Positions 1-13,084 are shown, counted from the stretch's first letter. The stretch is DNA of 64,000 nt from Manihot esculenta (GCF_001659605.2 NC_035170.2:19294948-19358947); one strand, 5' to 3'. Program-made: numbers and translations. The notes: generated by a model not told the origin, from the sequence alone.

Positions 1-1223
1 AGGCTGACTCTGAAGCAGCTAGCTCACTGCTGGGGTCCTCGGTTCCTCGGGTCCGAACCTACACAGGTGGACTCAAATGAGGGACCAAACATATGCTAAC
101 ATGACTCTAAACTGTTCCCCAAAAACCCCCTAAAACATCACAAACATGCATAGAAAATCATGCAAAGGAAGGCTGAACAGGGCACTTTCGGCGGCAGGTT
201 CGGCAGCCGAAAGTCCCTCCAGAGCCGAAAGTCATGCACCTTCGGCGGCACTTTAGGCGGCCGAAGGTTCCTTCCAGATCCGAAACTCGTGCATGTTCGG
301 CGGCACCTTCGGCGGCAGAGACTCCCTTCCAGAGCCGAAAGTCCACTTTCGGGGGCAGGGTTCGGCAGCCAAAAGTTTGCGTCCACAGGCAGGTTCAACG
401 GCCGAAACTACCTTCGGCTGCCGAACCTGAGTTCTTCCAGCAGTGGCAGAACTCAGCCCTCACGTACATTTGCCTCCCAACACCTTCCAACTCAAATCCA
501 ACACTTCCAAAACATGCATACACACATACATAAGCTTATAGGGGTCTCAAAACTAGCCTAAACCCCAACCAAAACACATCAAACGTAATATACCACATAC
601 ATTAACCATAAAAGCACATAAGCCTTAACACTAAACAACTAACCTAATCATGCATTTCTACCCCATGAACCTTCATGAAACTTAACCAAAACATGAAAAG
701 AGGTGAGGATCTACTCTTTCCTCTTGAAGATCGAGAGGAGAGGCGATCCAACTCGGAGATAGGAGAGATCTAGCTCCTTGGGTCTCCAAGCTCCAAAAAC
801 TTGTTCTAAGCTCACAATTCTTCAAAACCAAGTAAACACTTGTTAAAACTTGAAAGATTTGAGGAAAATCATCAAAATCAACCATGGGAAGGCATGGACT
901 CACCTCTGGCCAGAAATGGGGAAGAAACTCGCCCATTTTCGGCCATGGGGCTTCTTATAGGGGCTAGCCAGGCCACCTTCGGAAGCCTAAGGTGCCTCCA
1001 AAACTCATGCATGTTCAGCAACCGAACATGAGGTTCAGCGGTGGAACCTGGGTTTCCCTTTATGGTCATTTTCATTCAAAACTCAATTTCTTTCTTACTT
1101 AAAATCATAAAATACATGAAAACATTTTATAAAAACATGATTTTACCCTTCTAGAAGTTTCTGACATCCGAGATTTCACTGGACGGTAGGAATTCCGATA
1201 CCGGAGTCTAGCTAGGTATTATA
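1..1223 (-). mobile_element. Element X, 3' LTR (cut by the window edge)
   Basis: This is the inner-side part of the 3' LTR of the outermost Tekay-type element, read on the minus strand. It ends at 1223 in a decayed form (ggtattata) of the usual terminus ggtattaca and is followed at once by a polypurine tract. It aligns by eye with the X 5' LTR pieces at 16746-17251, 28949-29252 and 31545-31695, for example in the shared text around 'aggctgactctgaagcagct'. A cluster of TTCGGCGGCCGAA-like palindromes lies at about 187-430. A degenerate TATA-like stretch (tcttata on +) lies near 952-960. The short reading frames here are by-products of the repeats and are not genes. Confidence 0.9.
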
Positions 1224-1240
1224 TTCTTCCCCCCTTAAGA
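1224..1240 (-). promoter_or_regulatory. Polypurine tract of element X
   Basis: On the minus strand a G-rich purine run, seen on + as ttcttccccccttaag, directly precedes the 3' LTR. This is the expected plus-strand primer position for an LTR retrotransposon and fixes the orientation of X. Confidence 0.8.
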
Positions 1241-1316
1241 ACATTCGTCTTCGAATGTTCACCAAACAAGCATGGCATAGCATAAAATATGAACATACAT
1301 ACAAAACACATAACAC

Positions 1317-4300
1317 TCACCGAATCACCCCTTTCATAGGAGACACCATGAGCAATACCAATACATTCCCGATCTTTTGCAAGATCTCAAAGGGTCCGAT
1401 GTACCACGGAGCTAGCTTACCTTTCTTCCCAAACCGAATCACCCCTTTCATAGGAGACACCATGAGCAATACCAAATCCCCCTTCTGAAACTCCACTTGC
1501 CTCCTGCGGACATCTGCATAACTTTTCTGTCGACTAGTAGCAGTTCTGATCCTCTCTCTGATAATGGGCACCACTCTGCTGGTGATCTCTACTAACTCAG
1601 GCCCTGCTAAGGACCTTTCCCCAACTTCTTCCCAACAAACAGGTGACCTGCACTTCCTCCCATACAAAGCTTCATATGGAGCCATCCCTATGCTAGCATG
1701 ATAGCTGTTATTGTAGGCAAACTCCACCAAGGGTAGATGCTGCCTCCAAGAACCGCCAAAATCTAGCACACACATTCTGAGCATATCTTCTATAGTCTGG
1801 ATGGTCCTCTCTGACTGTCCATCAGTCTGAGGATGGAAAGCAGTGCTAAAATCCAACCTGGTATCCATAACGTTCTGCAGACTCCGCCAAAACCTGGAGG
1901 TGAATTGGGGTCCTCTATCAGACACTATTGAAACAGGAGCCCCATGCAACCTGACAACTTCATCAACATATATCTGCGCCAATTTATCCACATAATAGCC
2001 ACTCCTGACAGAGATGAAGTGAGCAGATTTGGTCAGTCTATCCACAATCACCCATATGGAGTCTAATCTGTTGGATGTTGCCGGTAACCCCACCACGAAG
2101 TCTATACCGATATTCTCCCATTTTCACTCTGGAATCGGCAGTGGGTTAAGCATTCCAGCCGGCTTCTGATGTTCCAGCTTCACCCTTTGACATACTTCGC
2201 AGGCTGACACGAACTGTGCCACTTCTCTCTTCATAGCTGGCCACCAATAGACTCTTTTCAGATCCTGGTATATTTTGGTGGCTCCAGGGTGAACACTGTA
2301 TCTGGCATTATGAACTTCCCTCATAATGTCTCCCTTCAGACCCACGTCATCTGGTACACACAATCTATTCCCATAGCGGAGGATCCCCTTGCTGTCAAAT
2401 CTGAACTCTTCGTTTTTGCCTGACTGAACAGTCCTGGCAATCTTCACTAACTCTGGGTCCTCGTACTGTTTCTGAGCCACCTGCTCCAGAAACACAGGTG
2501 TCACTCTCATCTGGGCTATCAAAGCACCTGTACCAGACAACTCTAACTATAGACCTTCATTAATGAGCTTATGAAACTCTTTTACCATCGGTCTCCTCTC
2601 TGCCGTGACATGGGATAGACTACCAAGTGATTTCCGGCTTAAGGCGTCTGCCACAACATTCGCCTTACCCGGATGGTACTGGATTTTGCAATCATAATCA
2701 CTAAGCAGTTCTACCCATCTTCTCTGTCTCAAATTCAACTCTCTCTGACTCAGGATGTACTGCAGGCTTTTATGATCTGTGAAGATCTCACATTTAACCC
2801 CATAAAGATAATGCCTCCACATCTTGAGTGCAAAGATTACAGCTGCCATCTCTAGGTCATGTGTAGGGTAATTCAACTCGTGCTTCTTCAACTGTCTAGA
2901 AGCATAAGCAATTACCCTATCATTCTGCATTAACACACAACTTAGTCCCACATGGATGCATCACAGAAAACTGTAAAGTCTTCATTATTGGTAGGCAGAG
3001 CTAACACTGGTGCTGAAGTTAACCTCCTCTTTAGCTCTTCAAAACTCTCTTCACACTGGTCGGTCCACATAAATTTCTGATTCTTCCTAGTCAATCTGGT
3101 CATAGGAGCTGCAATCTTAGAGAAGTCCTGGACGAACCTCCTGTAGTAACCTGCCAAACCCAAAAAGCTCTTGATCTCTGTCACTGTAGTGGGTCTGGGT
3201 CAGTTAGCCACAGCTTCTACCTTCTTGGAGTCCACTTTAATTCCATTCTCTGACACAACATGCCCCAAGAATGAGATGCTCCTCAACCAGAACTCACACT
3301 TGGAGAACTTGGCATACAAGCCGTGTTCCCTCAAGGTCTGCAAAACTGTCCTCAGATGATGGTCATGCTCCTCTGTGTTTTTGGAATACACTAAGATATC
3401 ATTAATGAAGACAATAACAAAGTGATCCAGATACTGTCTGAAAACTCTGTTCATGAGATCAATGAATGCTGCAGGGGCATTGGTTAACCCGAACGGCATC
3501 ACAAGGAACTCATAGTGCCCATATCTAGTCCTGAATGCTGTCTTCGGCACATCCTCTTCTCTTATTCTCAACTGGTGGTACCCGGATCTTAGATCTACCT
3601 TGGAGAAACAACCTGCTCCTGCTAGCTAGTCAAATAGATCTAGGCAACAGATACTTGTTCTTGGTAGTGACTTTGTTCAACTGCCTGTAGTCGATACAAA
3701 GTCTGAGGGATCCATCCTTCTTTCTCACAAACAGCACTGGAGCACCCTGAGGTGAGGTACTCGGTCGGATGAAACCCTTATTTACCAGCTCTTGCAACTG
3801 ATCCCTCAATTCTTTCAATTCTGCTGGTGCCATCCTGTAGGGAGGGATAGAGATTGGTCTGATTTCAGGCATCAGTTCTATTTCAAACTCTATCTCCCTA
3901 GCAGGTGGTAGTCCTGGAAGCTCGTCTGGGAAGACATCTGGAAATTCTCTGACTACTGGCACTGAGGCTGGTTCCCTGACTTGACTATCTAACTCTCTCA
4001 CATGAGCCAAATACCCCTGACATCCCCTCCTAAGCAACCTACGAGCCTGTAGGGCTGATATCAGACCTCTAGGTGTACCCCTCCTGTCTCCTGTGAAGAC
4101 GACCTCTGACCCATCCTGACCTCTGAATCTGACTACTTTGTCCCTGCAGTCCAAGGTAGCGCCATGGGTAGATAGCCAATCTATCCCTAGAATGACGTCA
4201 AAATCTGTCAAATCTAGAACCACAAGGTTGACTGAAAGGCATCTCCCCTCAATAAAAACTGGACTACATTGGCAGACTGACTCTGCCATTGACGGGTCAC

Positions 4301-4956
4301 ACTTAGGTCCACTGACCCATAGGGGACACTCTAACCCAGAGACCATCAAACCCAACCTCTCAACGACTCTCGGAGCAACAAAAGAATGAGATGCACCAGG
4401 GTCTATTAATGCATACACATCTGAACAACCAATGATGAGATTACCTGACACCACGGTGTTGGATGTGTTCGCCTCCTGTTGAGTCATGGTGAAAATCCGT
4501 GCTGGTGCTGATGGACCTTCACCCAGGGAACCTACGGAGGAAGAGGCTGTCCCTCTCCCTCTGCCTCTACCACTACCCTGAGTCGTAGCTGGAGCTACTG
4601 GTTGAGCTACACTATCAGAACCCGTCTGCTGAGACTGTGCCACAAAAGCTGATCTAAGACATTCCCGAGCCATGTGCCCCTCTTGTCCACATCTGAAACA
4701 TGCAGTCGTCCCAGCCCGACAGATTCCTTTGTGTAGCTTACCACACCTCATACATACTACACTGTCTGCACCTGAGCTCGAGCCACCTCCTAATCCTAGA
4801 CCTGACTTGATCTTGCTCCAGAACTTATTCTTCTTTGACTTCCTGGTGGTGTTACCCCACCTCTTGCTGCCTGAAGCTGCTGCACTCAAAGATGAGGGAT
4901 CTAACCTTCCCCCACCTGGGGTCTTGGAACCCGAAGATTGTGCCCCAGACTGCTTC
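1317..4956 (-). pseudogene. Element X Gag-Pol remnant (gag C-terminal part to integrase)
   Basis: This is a decayed Tekay polyprotein read from 4956 down to 1317. Its order is CCHC zinc knuckle (motif [14 protein letters not shown]), protease (IDPGASHSF), reverse transcriptase at about 3200-3900 with FINDI in place of the FIDDI catalytic motif, RNase H at about 2547-3184 (FCDAS, TDHKSL), the integrase HHCC zinc region near 2150-2350 and the integrase core at about 1560-2096 (SDRGPQF, DGQSERT). The frame is broken at about 2100, 2545, 2945, 3190 and 3600-3630. The RT change D to N removes one of the two catalytic aspartates, so the enzyme would be dead even without the frameshifts. The chromodomain is absent. 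At 4956 the gene is interrupted by element D; the missing gag N-terminus resumes at 14809. Confidence 0.9.
1319..1475 (-). repeat. 43-bp direct repeat at the chromodomain deletion scar of X
   Basis: A 43-bp segment occurs at 1319-1361 and again, seemingly identically, at 1433-1475. In D the matching region between the LTR-proximal untranslated stretch and the end of integrase holds the chromodomain. In X that roughly 300-bp stretch is missing and the extra 43-bp copy sits at the junction. The simplest reading is a deletion repaired with a templated filler copied from 114 bp away. Confidence 0.8.
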
Positions 4957-7241
4957 TGTAACGCCCCGGAAATCCGGACCGCTACCGGCGCTAGGATCCG
5001 GGTCGACTTAAGGCCGCCGGGACCCGTAGCAAGCCTGACATATAACCTGTAAACCTGTATAATCCCATACATGATCAACAACATGCATAAAAATTAAAAC
5101 TTTTCTTCATACAAATTGTCATCAACTAACTCAACCTGTGCATACTCTGATCATATACATAACATAGTCCCTCTGTGGGATCTCATCAAGCCTCAAAGGC
5201 AAAACAACCTGTGTTGAGTTAGTTTACATAAACATCATAACATAAGATCATGTATATACAAAGGGATTAACAATATATTATGGTCAAGCACAACTCTATC
5301 CTCAATAACCTCATTACATAACGTCCTGAATATTCTTACATTTCATCATAATACAATTGTCATGTCCACAAACTAACTATTACATACATATGACTTTTTC
5401 TCGTCTTGCCTTCTCTATCTATCCCGTACCTGCAAACCTGGGGGTTAGGGGAGAGGGGTGAGCTAGATGCCCAGTGAGCAGAATAGTGGAAACAATATAT
5501 TAAAATTTCATGCTTTCGTGGAATGCAACACATCACAACAAATCACATCTCGGATGGTATTGTCACCTATAGTCCTCTACATAGGTCCAACTGTGCCGGG
5601 ACGTAGAATGGGTCAACCGGTCTTTCCCTTATCATAACATATCATATGGACCAACTGTGCCAGGGACGTAGAATGGGTACAACCTGGACTTTCTCTTACA
5701 TCGTGCCAGGGACGTAGAATGGGTACAACCTGGACTTCCATACCATATCATGCCATAACATCAATCATATCATATGAGGACTAAAGGATCATCCAATAAC
5801 CAATCCACATCAACATCAACATCATAAATGCAATGCAACATATTCGTGAATACTAATGCAAACAACCTATTATATCTCATGGCATTCATGATGCATGGGT
5901 CATGCTCAAAATTCATATTTCATTTATTTTAAAACTTAAGGTTTATTCCACTCACCTCTGGCTAGCTCTGACAAACTCTGTAGCAGCTGGCTCACTGCTG
6001 GGGTCCTCGGTTCCTCGGGTCCGAACCTACACAGGTGGACTCCAATGAGGGACCAAACATACATAAACATAACTCTAATATACTCCCCAAAAACCCCCTA
6101 AAACATCATGAAACAATCACATAGAAACATGCAAGAAATGGCTGAACAGGGCACTTTCGGCGTCAGGTTCGGCGGCCGAAAGTCCCTCCAGAGCCGAACG
6201 TCAGGCAGGTTCGGCGGCACCTTCGGCGGCCGAAACTCCCAGACAGAGACGAAACTCATGCATGTTCGGCGGCCGAAAGTCCCAGACAGAGACGAAAGTC
6301 TCCTTTCGGGGGCAACTTCGGCAGCCGAAAGGCCTGCCTCACCAGCCATGTTCGGCGGCCGAAAGTGCCTTCGGCTGCCGAACCTGGTTTCTGCCGAAGG
6401 GCAGAAACTTGGCTCCCAAATGCATTTTCGCCTCCAAACTCACCAATCATGCATATACCTCAGTTAAGACATGCATACAAGTTCCTAGGGGCCTCAAAAC
6501 ATCAAATACCCCAACTACAATACTTCAAACACACAAAATCAACATACATTGTCCAAAACATCAAGATTAACCCATAACTCCACATATAACCTAACATGCA
6601 TTTCTACCCATAGATCTAGCATAAAACTTATTGAAAACACATAAGGAGCTTAAGATCGGCTCTTACCTCTTGAAGATCGAGAGGGAGACGACCTAAACTT
6701 GGAGATCCAAGAAAATGAGCTCCTGAGTTTCCAAAGCTCCAAAACTTGTTTCAAAAGTTCAAAACCTTCAATGCAAGCTTAAAACTCAAGAAAAATGGTG
6801 GGGATTTGGAAGAAGAACACAAGAGTTGCAAAAGGGAAAGTCGGAAGCTTGCTGTGGCCGGAAATGGGAGAAAGCTCGCCCATTTCGGCTAAGTGCCCCT
6901 TTTATAGTGGCTGGCCAGGCCACGTTCGGGGGCCGAATGTGCCTCCGCATCCATGCAATGTTCGGCGGCCGAACCTGAACTTCCCTAACTCATGCTTTCG
7001 GGGGCCTAACGTGCCTCCAAAACGCATGCATGTTCGGCGGCCGAACTTGACTTTCGGCGGCCGAACCTGGATTTTCCTCCAATGCTATTTTCATGCAAAA
7101 ACTCACTTAATTTCATACTTAAAACCATTAAAACATGAAAACATTTTATAAAACATGATTCTACCCTTCTAGAGGTCTCCGACATCCGAGGTTCCACCGG
7201 ACGGTAGGAATTCCGATACCGGAGTCTAGCCGGGTATTACA
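4957..7241 (-). repeat. Element D 3' LTR (2285 bp)
   Basis: The LTR runs on + from TGTAACGCC to GGGTATTACA, giving TG...CA ends and short imperfect inverted termini. It holds a minisatellite of gtgccagggacgtagaatggg-type units at about 5590-5740, a palindrome cluster at about 6149-6400, a TATA box (ttttata on +, 6900-6906), and a second palindrome group upstream of the TATA at about 6920-7070. Splice-like sites are at 6666 (GTAAG donor), 6026 (TGTAG acceptor), 5955 (GTGAGT donor) and 5429 (GCAG acceptor). Confidence 0.93.
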
Positions 7242-7260
7242 TTCTCCCCCCCTTAAGAAC
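7242..7260 (-). promoter_or_regulatory. Polypurine tract of element D
   Basis: On + ttctccccccccttaag follows the 3' LTR directly. On the minus strand this is an uninterrupted G-rich tract next to the LTR start TGTAATACC, the normal plus-strand priming site. Confidence 0.9.
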
Positions 7261-7341
7261 ATTCGTCCCCGTATGTACCTCAACTAGCACACATAGCATG
7301 GCATAAAACATAACATACATACAAAACACATAGAACTAACC

Positions 7342-10300
7342 TTAAAAGAGATGAGGGTACTGCTGGAGCATAGACTCCCGTGTCTCCCAAGTGCATTCCT
7401 CCAAGTTGTGGTGGTTCCACAGGACTTTCACCATCGGGATTTCCTTGTTTCTTAACTTTCTGATCTGGGTGTCTATGATCCGTACTGGCTGTTCAACATA
7501 GGTGAGATCCTCTTGGACCTCCACATCAGGCTCACTAAGAACCTTGCTCGGATCTGACACAAATTTCCTCAACATTGAAACATGGAAAACCGGATGGATT
7601 CTCTCCATCGAAGCAGGTAAATCCAGCTTGTACGACACATTCCCAATCTTTTGCAAGATTTCAAAGGGTCCGATGTATCGTGGGGCTAGTTTACCTTTCT
7701 TCCCGAAGCGAACCACTCCCTTCATTGGAGACACCTTGAGCAATACCAGATCCCCCTCCTGAAACTCTAACTGTCTTCTGCGGACGTCTGCATAGCTCTT
7801 CTGTCTGCTTGCAGCAGTCTTGATTCTTTCTCTGATTATGGGTACCACCCTGCTGGTGATCTCTACTAACTCAGGCCCTGCCAAGGCCTTTTCTCCAACT
7901 TCCTCCCAGCAAACAGGTGATCTGCACTTCCTTCCATACAAAGCTTCATATGGAGCCATCCCGATGCTAGCATGATGGCTGTTATTGTAGGCAAACTCCA
8001 CCAAAGGTAGATGCTGCCTCCAAGAACCGCCAAAGTCCAGCACACACATTCTGAGCATATCCTCGATAGTCTGGATGGTCCTTTCTGACTGTCCATCAGT
8101 CTGGGGGTGGAAGGCAGTACTGAAATCCAACCTAGTACCCATGGCATTCTGCAGACTCCGCCAAAACCTGGAGGTGAACTGGGGCCCTCTATCCGACACT
8201 ATCGAAACCGGAACCCCATGCAGTCTGACTATCTCATCCACATACACCTGCGCCAACTTGTCCACAGAGTAGCCACTCCTGACAGGAATGAAGTGAGCAG
8301 ATTTGGTGAGTCTGTCCACAATCACCCATATGGAGTCCACTCTGTTGGACGCCGCCGGTAACCCCACTACGAAGTCCATAGCTATATTCTCCCATTTCCA
8401 TTCTGGAATAGGTAGAGGGTTAAGCATTCCAGCCGGCTTCTGATGTTCCAGCTTCACCCTCTGACACACTTCGCAGGCTGACACGAACTGTGCCACTTCT
8501 TTCTTCATAGCTGGCCACCAATAAACCTTCTTTAGATCTTGATACATCTTGGTGGCTCCGGGGTGAATGCTATATCTTGCATTATGAGCCTCTCTCATAA
8601 TGTCTCCTTTTAGCCCAATGTCATCTGGTACACATAGTCTGCTCCCATAGCGGAGGATCCCCTTGCTGTCGAATCTGAACTCACTATCATTGCCTGACTG
8701 AACAGTCCTGGCAATCTTCACTAACTCCGGGTCCTCATGCTGTTTCTGAGCCACCTGCTCCAGAAACACGGGTGCCACTCTCATCTGGGCCACCAAGGCA
8801 CCTGTACCAGACAACTCCAACTGTAGACCTTCCTCAATAAGCATGTAGAACTCCTTCACCACTGGTCTTCTCTCTGTCGTGATGTGGGATAGACTGCCTA
8901 GTGACTTCCGGCTTAGGGCGTCTGCCACGACATTCGCCTTACCTGGATGATACTGAATCTTGCAATCATAGTCACTCAGCAGCTCCACCCATCTCCTCTG
9001 CCTCAGATTCAGATCCCTCTGACTCAAGATGTACTGCAGGCTCTTATGATCTGTAAAGATCTCACATTTCACCCCATAGAGGTAATGCCTCCACATCTTG
9101 AGTGCAAAGATTACTGCTGCCATCTCAAGGTCATGTGTGGGGTAATTCAACTCATGCTTCTTCAGCTGCCTAGAAGCATAAGCGATCACCCTCTCATTCT
9201 GCATCAGTACACAACCCAGTCCCACACGGGACGCATCACAAAAGACTGCAAAGTCCTCATCACTAGATGGCAGAGCTAACACTGGTGCTGAAGTCAACCT
9301 CTTCTTAAGCTCTTCGAAACTCTCCTCGCACTGGTCGGTCCACAAAAACTTCTGATTCTTCCTGGTTAGTCTGGTCAGAGGAGCTGCTATCTTTGAGAAG
9401 TCCTGAACGAACCTCCTGTAGTAACCTGCCAAACCCAAGAAACTTCTAATCTCTGTCACTGAAGTGGGTCTAGGCCAGTTAGCCACAGTTTCTGTCTTCT
9501 TGGGATCTACCTCTATACCATTCTCTGACACTACATGTCCCAAGAACGAAATGCTCCTCAGCCAGAACTCACATTTAGAGAACTTGGCATACAAGCCATG
9601 TTCCCTCAAAGTCTGCAAGACCAACCGCAGATGATGGGCATGCTCCTCTGCATTCCTGGAATACACTAGGATATCATCTATGAAGACAATAACGAAGTGA
9701 TCCAGGTACTGGCTAAACACTCTGTTCATGAGATCCATGAATGCTGCAGGGGCGTTAGTTAACCCGAACGGCATCACAAGGAACTCAAAATGCCCATATC
9801 TGGTCCTGAAAGCCGTCTTTGGCACATCCTCATCCCTTATCCTTAGCTGATGGTACCCCGATCTTAGATCTATTTTGGAGAAACAACCCGCTCCGGCTAG
9901 CTGGTCGAATAGAGCATCGATCCTAGGCAATGGGTACCTATTCTTGGTAGTGACTTTGTTCAACTGCCTGTAGTCGATACAAAGTCTAAGGGATCCATCC
10001 TTCTTCCTCACAAACAAGACCGGAGCACCCCAAGGTGAGGTACTCTGTCGGATGAAACCCTTTTCTACCAGCTCTTGCAATTGCTCTTTCAACTCTTTTA
10101 ACTCGGCTGGAGCCATCCTGTAGGGAGGGATAGAGATCGGTCTAGTTCCAGGCATCAACTCTATCTCGAACTCTATCTCCCTAGCAGGTGGTAAACCAGG
10201 AAGCTCATCAGGAAAGACATCCTGAAACACTCTGACAACTGGCACCGAGGCCGGCTCCCTGACCTGACTGTCTAGCTCTCTCACATGAGCTAAGTACCCC

Positions 10301-12321
10301 TGACATCCCTTCCTAAGCAACCTACGAGCCTGAAGAGCTGATATCAGACCTCTAGGTGTGCCCCTCTTGTCTCCTCTAAAGACGACCTCTGACCCGTCCT
10401 GATCTCTGAATCTGACTACCTTGTCCCTGCAGTCCAAGGTAGCACCATGGGTAGATAGCCAATCCATCCCTAGAATGACGTCAAAGTCAGTCAAATCTAG
10501 AACCACAAGGTCGGCGGAGAGGCATCTTCCCTCAATAAAAACTGGACTGTACTGGCAGACTGACACTGCCACTGACGGGTCACACTTGGGTCCACTGACC
10601 CATAGGGGACACTCTAACCCAGAGACTATCAGACCCAACCTCTCAACGGCTCTCGGAGTAATAAATGAATGAGATGCACCCGGGTCCATTAACGCATACA
10701 CATCAGAACACCCAATGACGAGATTACCTGACACCACGGTGTTGGATGTGTTAGCCTCCTGCTGAGTCATGGTGAAGATCCTGGCTGGAGCTGATGGACC
10801 TTCACCTCGGGAACCAGAAGAAGAGGCTGCCCCTCTCCCTCTACCTCTGCCACCGCCCTGAGTTGTGGCTGGAACTGCTGGCTGTGCCACACTACCAGAA
10901 GCTGTCTGCTGGGGCTGGCCCATAAAAGGTGCTCTAGGACAATCCCGAGCCATGTGTCCCTCCTGTCCACATCTGAAACATGTGTTAGTCCCAGCTCGAC
11001 ACACTCCCCTGTGCGGTCTTCCACATCTCTGGCATTCTGTACCATCTGAGCCTGAGCTCGAGCCACCGCCGAATCCCAAACCGGATTTCAACTTGTTCCA
11101 AAACTTATTCTTCTTCGACTTCCTGGTGGTGTTATCCCACCTCTTCTTACCTGAGCTCTGAGAAGAGAACCCTGGTCCTCCTCTGCCTGGGGTCTTAACC
11201 CCTGAAGACTGGGTCACTGACTGCTTCACTGACCCCTCAACTATAGCACTTGCCTCCATTCTTCGAGCCATATCCACCACAGTGTGGAAACTTTCTCTCT
11301 CAGCTGACTGAACCAACGAGGAGTACCTGTAATGCAGCTTCATAACATATTTCTTGGCTTTCTTAGTATCTGAATCTAGAGCTTGCCCTGAAAAAGGCAA
11401 TAGCTCCAAGAATTTATCCGTGAACTCCTCTACACTCATGTGCTCTGACTGCCTCAGTTGCTCAAACTCAATCATTTTCAGTTCTCTAGAACTGTCTGGA
11501 AAAGCCCATCCAGCGAACTCATTCGCAAATTCCTCCCATGTCATACCGTCTAGTCTCGGGTCCACATAACACTTGAACCATTCCCGTGCCTTCTTGCACT
11601 TTAGAGTGAACCCTGCCATCTGAATGGCCCTGCTGTCACTTGCCCCTAGCTCATCAGTTATTGTTTTCACTACTCTCAGATACTCGAAGGGGTCATCCCC
11701 TGACTTGTATTTGGGAGCATCTAGCTTGAGGTAATCTTTCATCTTTACCTTGCTCCCATCGACTGAGCTAGGCCTAGGAGGTTGAGTAACTGGGGCTGCT
11801 GGTTCTGTAGGTGGTGGAGGTGGAGGTGCAGCATTCCCCGAGGTGGGGTTTGCCGGGTTTGGATAGAAGGGTGAGGGTGGATAAGCTGGGTACTGTGTAT
11901 AGGGTGGATAGAAAGGTGGATAAGGCATGTAGGTAGGGTAGGGGTTAAAGCTGGAGTAATCCGATGTACCTCCCATCGGATACCCTGAACCCTGTGGGAA
12001 GGGTGGATAATGGGGTGGAAAACTATACCCCGAGGCCTGAACGCCTCCCTATGACTCCCCTGTCCCTTCTTCCTGCATGCTCACATCCAGGTTCCCATCC
12101 CTCCTCTGATCCTCTTCCATAACCTCCCTCACATCTGAAGAACTTCCTCCTCTATCAGTCCCCCTTCTGCTGGCATCAAAAGACCTTCTAGGGTCCCTTG
12201 ACACTCTTTCTCTGTTGGCTCTACAAGACATTGCCCTAGGCAATGTAGGAGGACGGGCGCTCGTGCCCTCATCCTCAGGTGGCACTCCAGTCAATCGTGC
12301 AGATCGACGAGTTCCTCTCAT
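7342..12321 (-). pseudogene. Element D Gag-Pol polyprotein with chromodomain (one nonsense codon)
   Basis: The frame starts at the conserved MRGTRR methionine (12321) and would give 1659 residues, broken once by TAG at 12049-12051 where the other Tekay copies here have CAG. The rest, from the Met at 11976, is open for 1544 residues. Numbered from that Met: proline/tyrosine-rich segment 10-70; gag core about 85-245; zinc knuckles [12 protein letters not shown] (315-326) and [14 protein letters not shown] (333-346); protease DPGAS (about 431-435); RT about 590-800 with FIDD at 765-768; RNase H with D914, E951, D976 and D1019; integrase zinc HHCC (H1131, H1138, C1168, C1171); catalytic triad D1201, D1262, E1298 with D-35-E spacing; C-terminal chromodomain about 1493-1540. 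The product makes virus-like particles, copies the RNA and integrates the cDNA; the chromodomain is thought to steer insertion to heterochromatin. A single-codon readthrough would restore the frame, so D could still produce Pol from the internal Met or supply functions in trans. Confidence 0.93.
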
Positions 12322-12596
12322 CCTGTTTTCTGAAAAACAGCTCATAACAAGCAAACATTAGCATCATATGGTTCATGTGGGCACACATGAACCCTCATCG
12401 CATACATCACATAGCATAGCATACATAACATATCATATCATAGCATCAATGCACATGTATATAATCATGGCATTTCACATCATCATACAAGACAGGACTC
12501 CACATCCTATCCTAGTGGACATGACCTTCCTATTGTGCTTGACCTTCTATAACATCTATGAGCCCGACACTCTAGGTCCGACCATATGAACCTAGG

Positions 12597-12608
12597 GCTC
12601 TGATACCA
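12597..12608 (-). promoter_or_regulatory. Primer-binding site of D (initiator tRNA-Met type)
   Basis: On the minus strand TGGTATCAGAGC lies 3 bases after the 5' LTR end. It is complementary to the 3' end of plant initiator tRNA-Met, the standard primer for minus-strand synthesis in this superfamily. Confidence 0.92.
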
Positions 12609-13084
12609 TTCTGTAACGCCTCAGAAATCCGGACCGCTACCGGCGCTAGGATCCAGGTCGACTTAAGGCCGCCGGGACCCGTAGCAAGCCTGACATATAA
12701 CCTGTAAACCTGTATAATCCCATACATGATCAACAACATGCATAAAAATTAAAACTTTTCTTCATACAAACTGTCATCAACTAACTCAACCTGTGCATAC
12801 TCTGATCATATACATAACATAGTCCCTCTGTGGGATCTCATCAAGCCTCAAAGGCAAAACAACCTGTGTTGAGTTAGTTTACATAAACATCATAACATAA
12901 GATCATGTATATACAAAGGGATTAACAATATATTATGGTCAAGCACAACTCTATCCTCAATAACCTCATTACATAACGTCCTGAATATTCTTACATTTCA
13001 TCATAATACAATTGTCATGTCCACAAACTAACTATTACATACATATGACTTTTTCTCGTCTTGCCTTCTCTATCTATCCCGTAC

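Noticed and set aside
160..561. Reading frames rich in FGGR and AAEP motifs in the LTRs (also 6108-6467, 13763-14134, 16798-17070, 18327-18674)
   Set aside because: They exist in both strands and several frames because the palindrome TTCGGCGGCCGAA is translated repeatedly. There is no start context or homology, and they are broken freely between copies.
7342..12321. Integrated plant pararetrovirus (Caulimoviridae), because of RT and RNase H
   Set aside because: LTRs, integrase, polypurine tract, target duplications and chromodomain show a Ty3/gypsy retrotransposon. There is no movement protein.
12597..12608. tRNA gene signal at primer sites
   Set aside because: Only the 12-18 nt complement of a tRNA 3' end is present, at the LTR edge. 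No cloverleaf can be formed.
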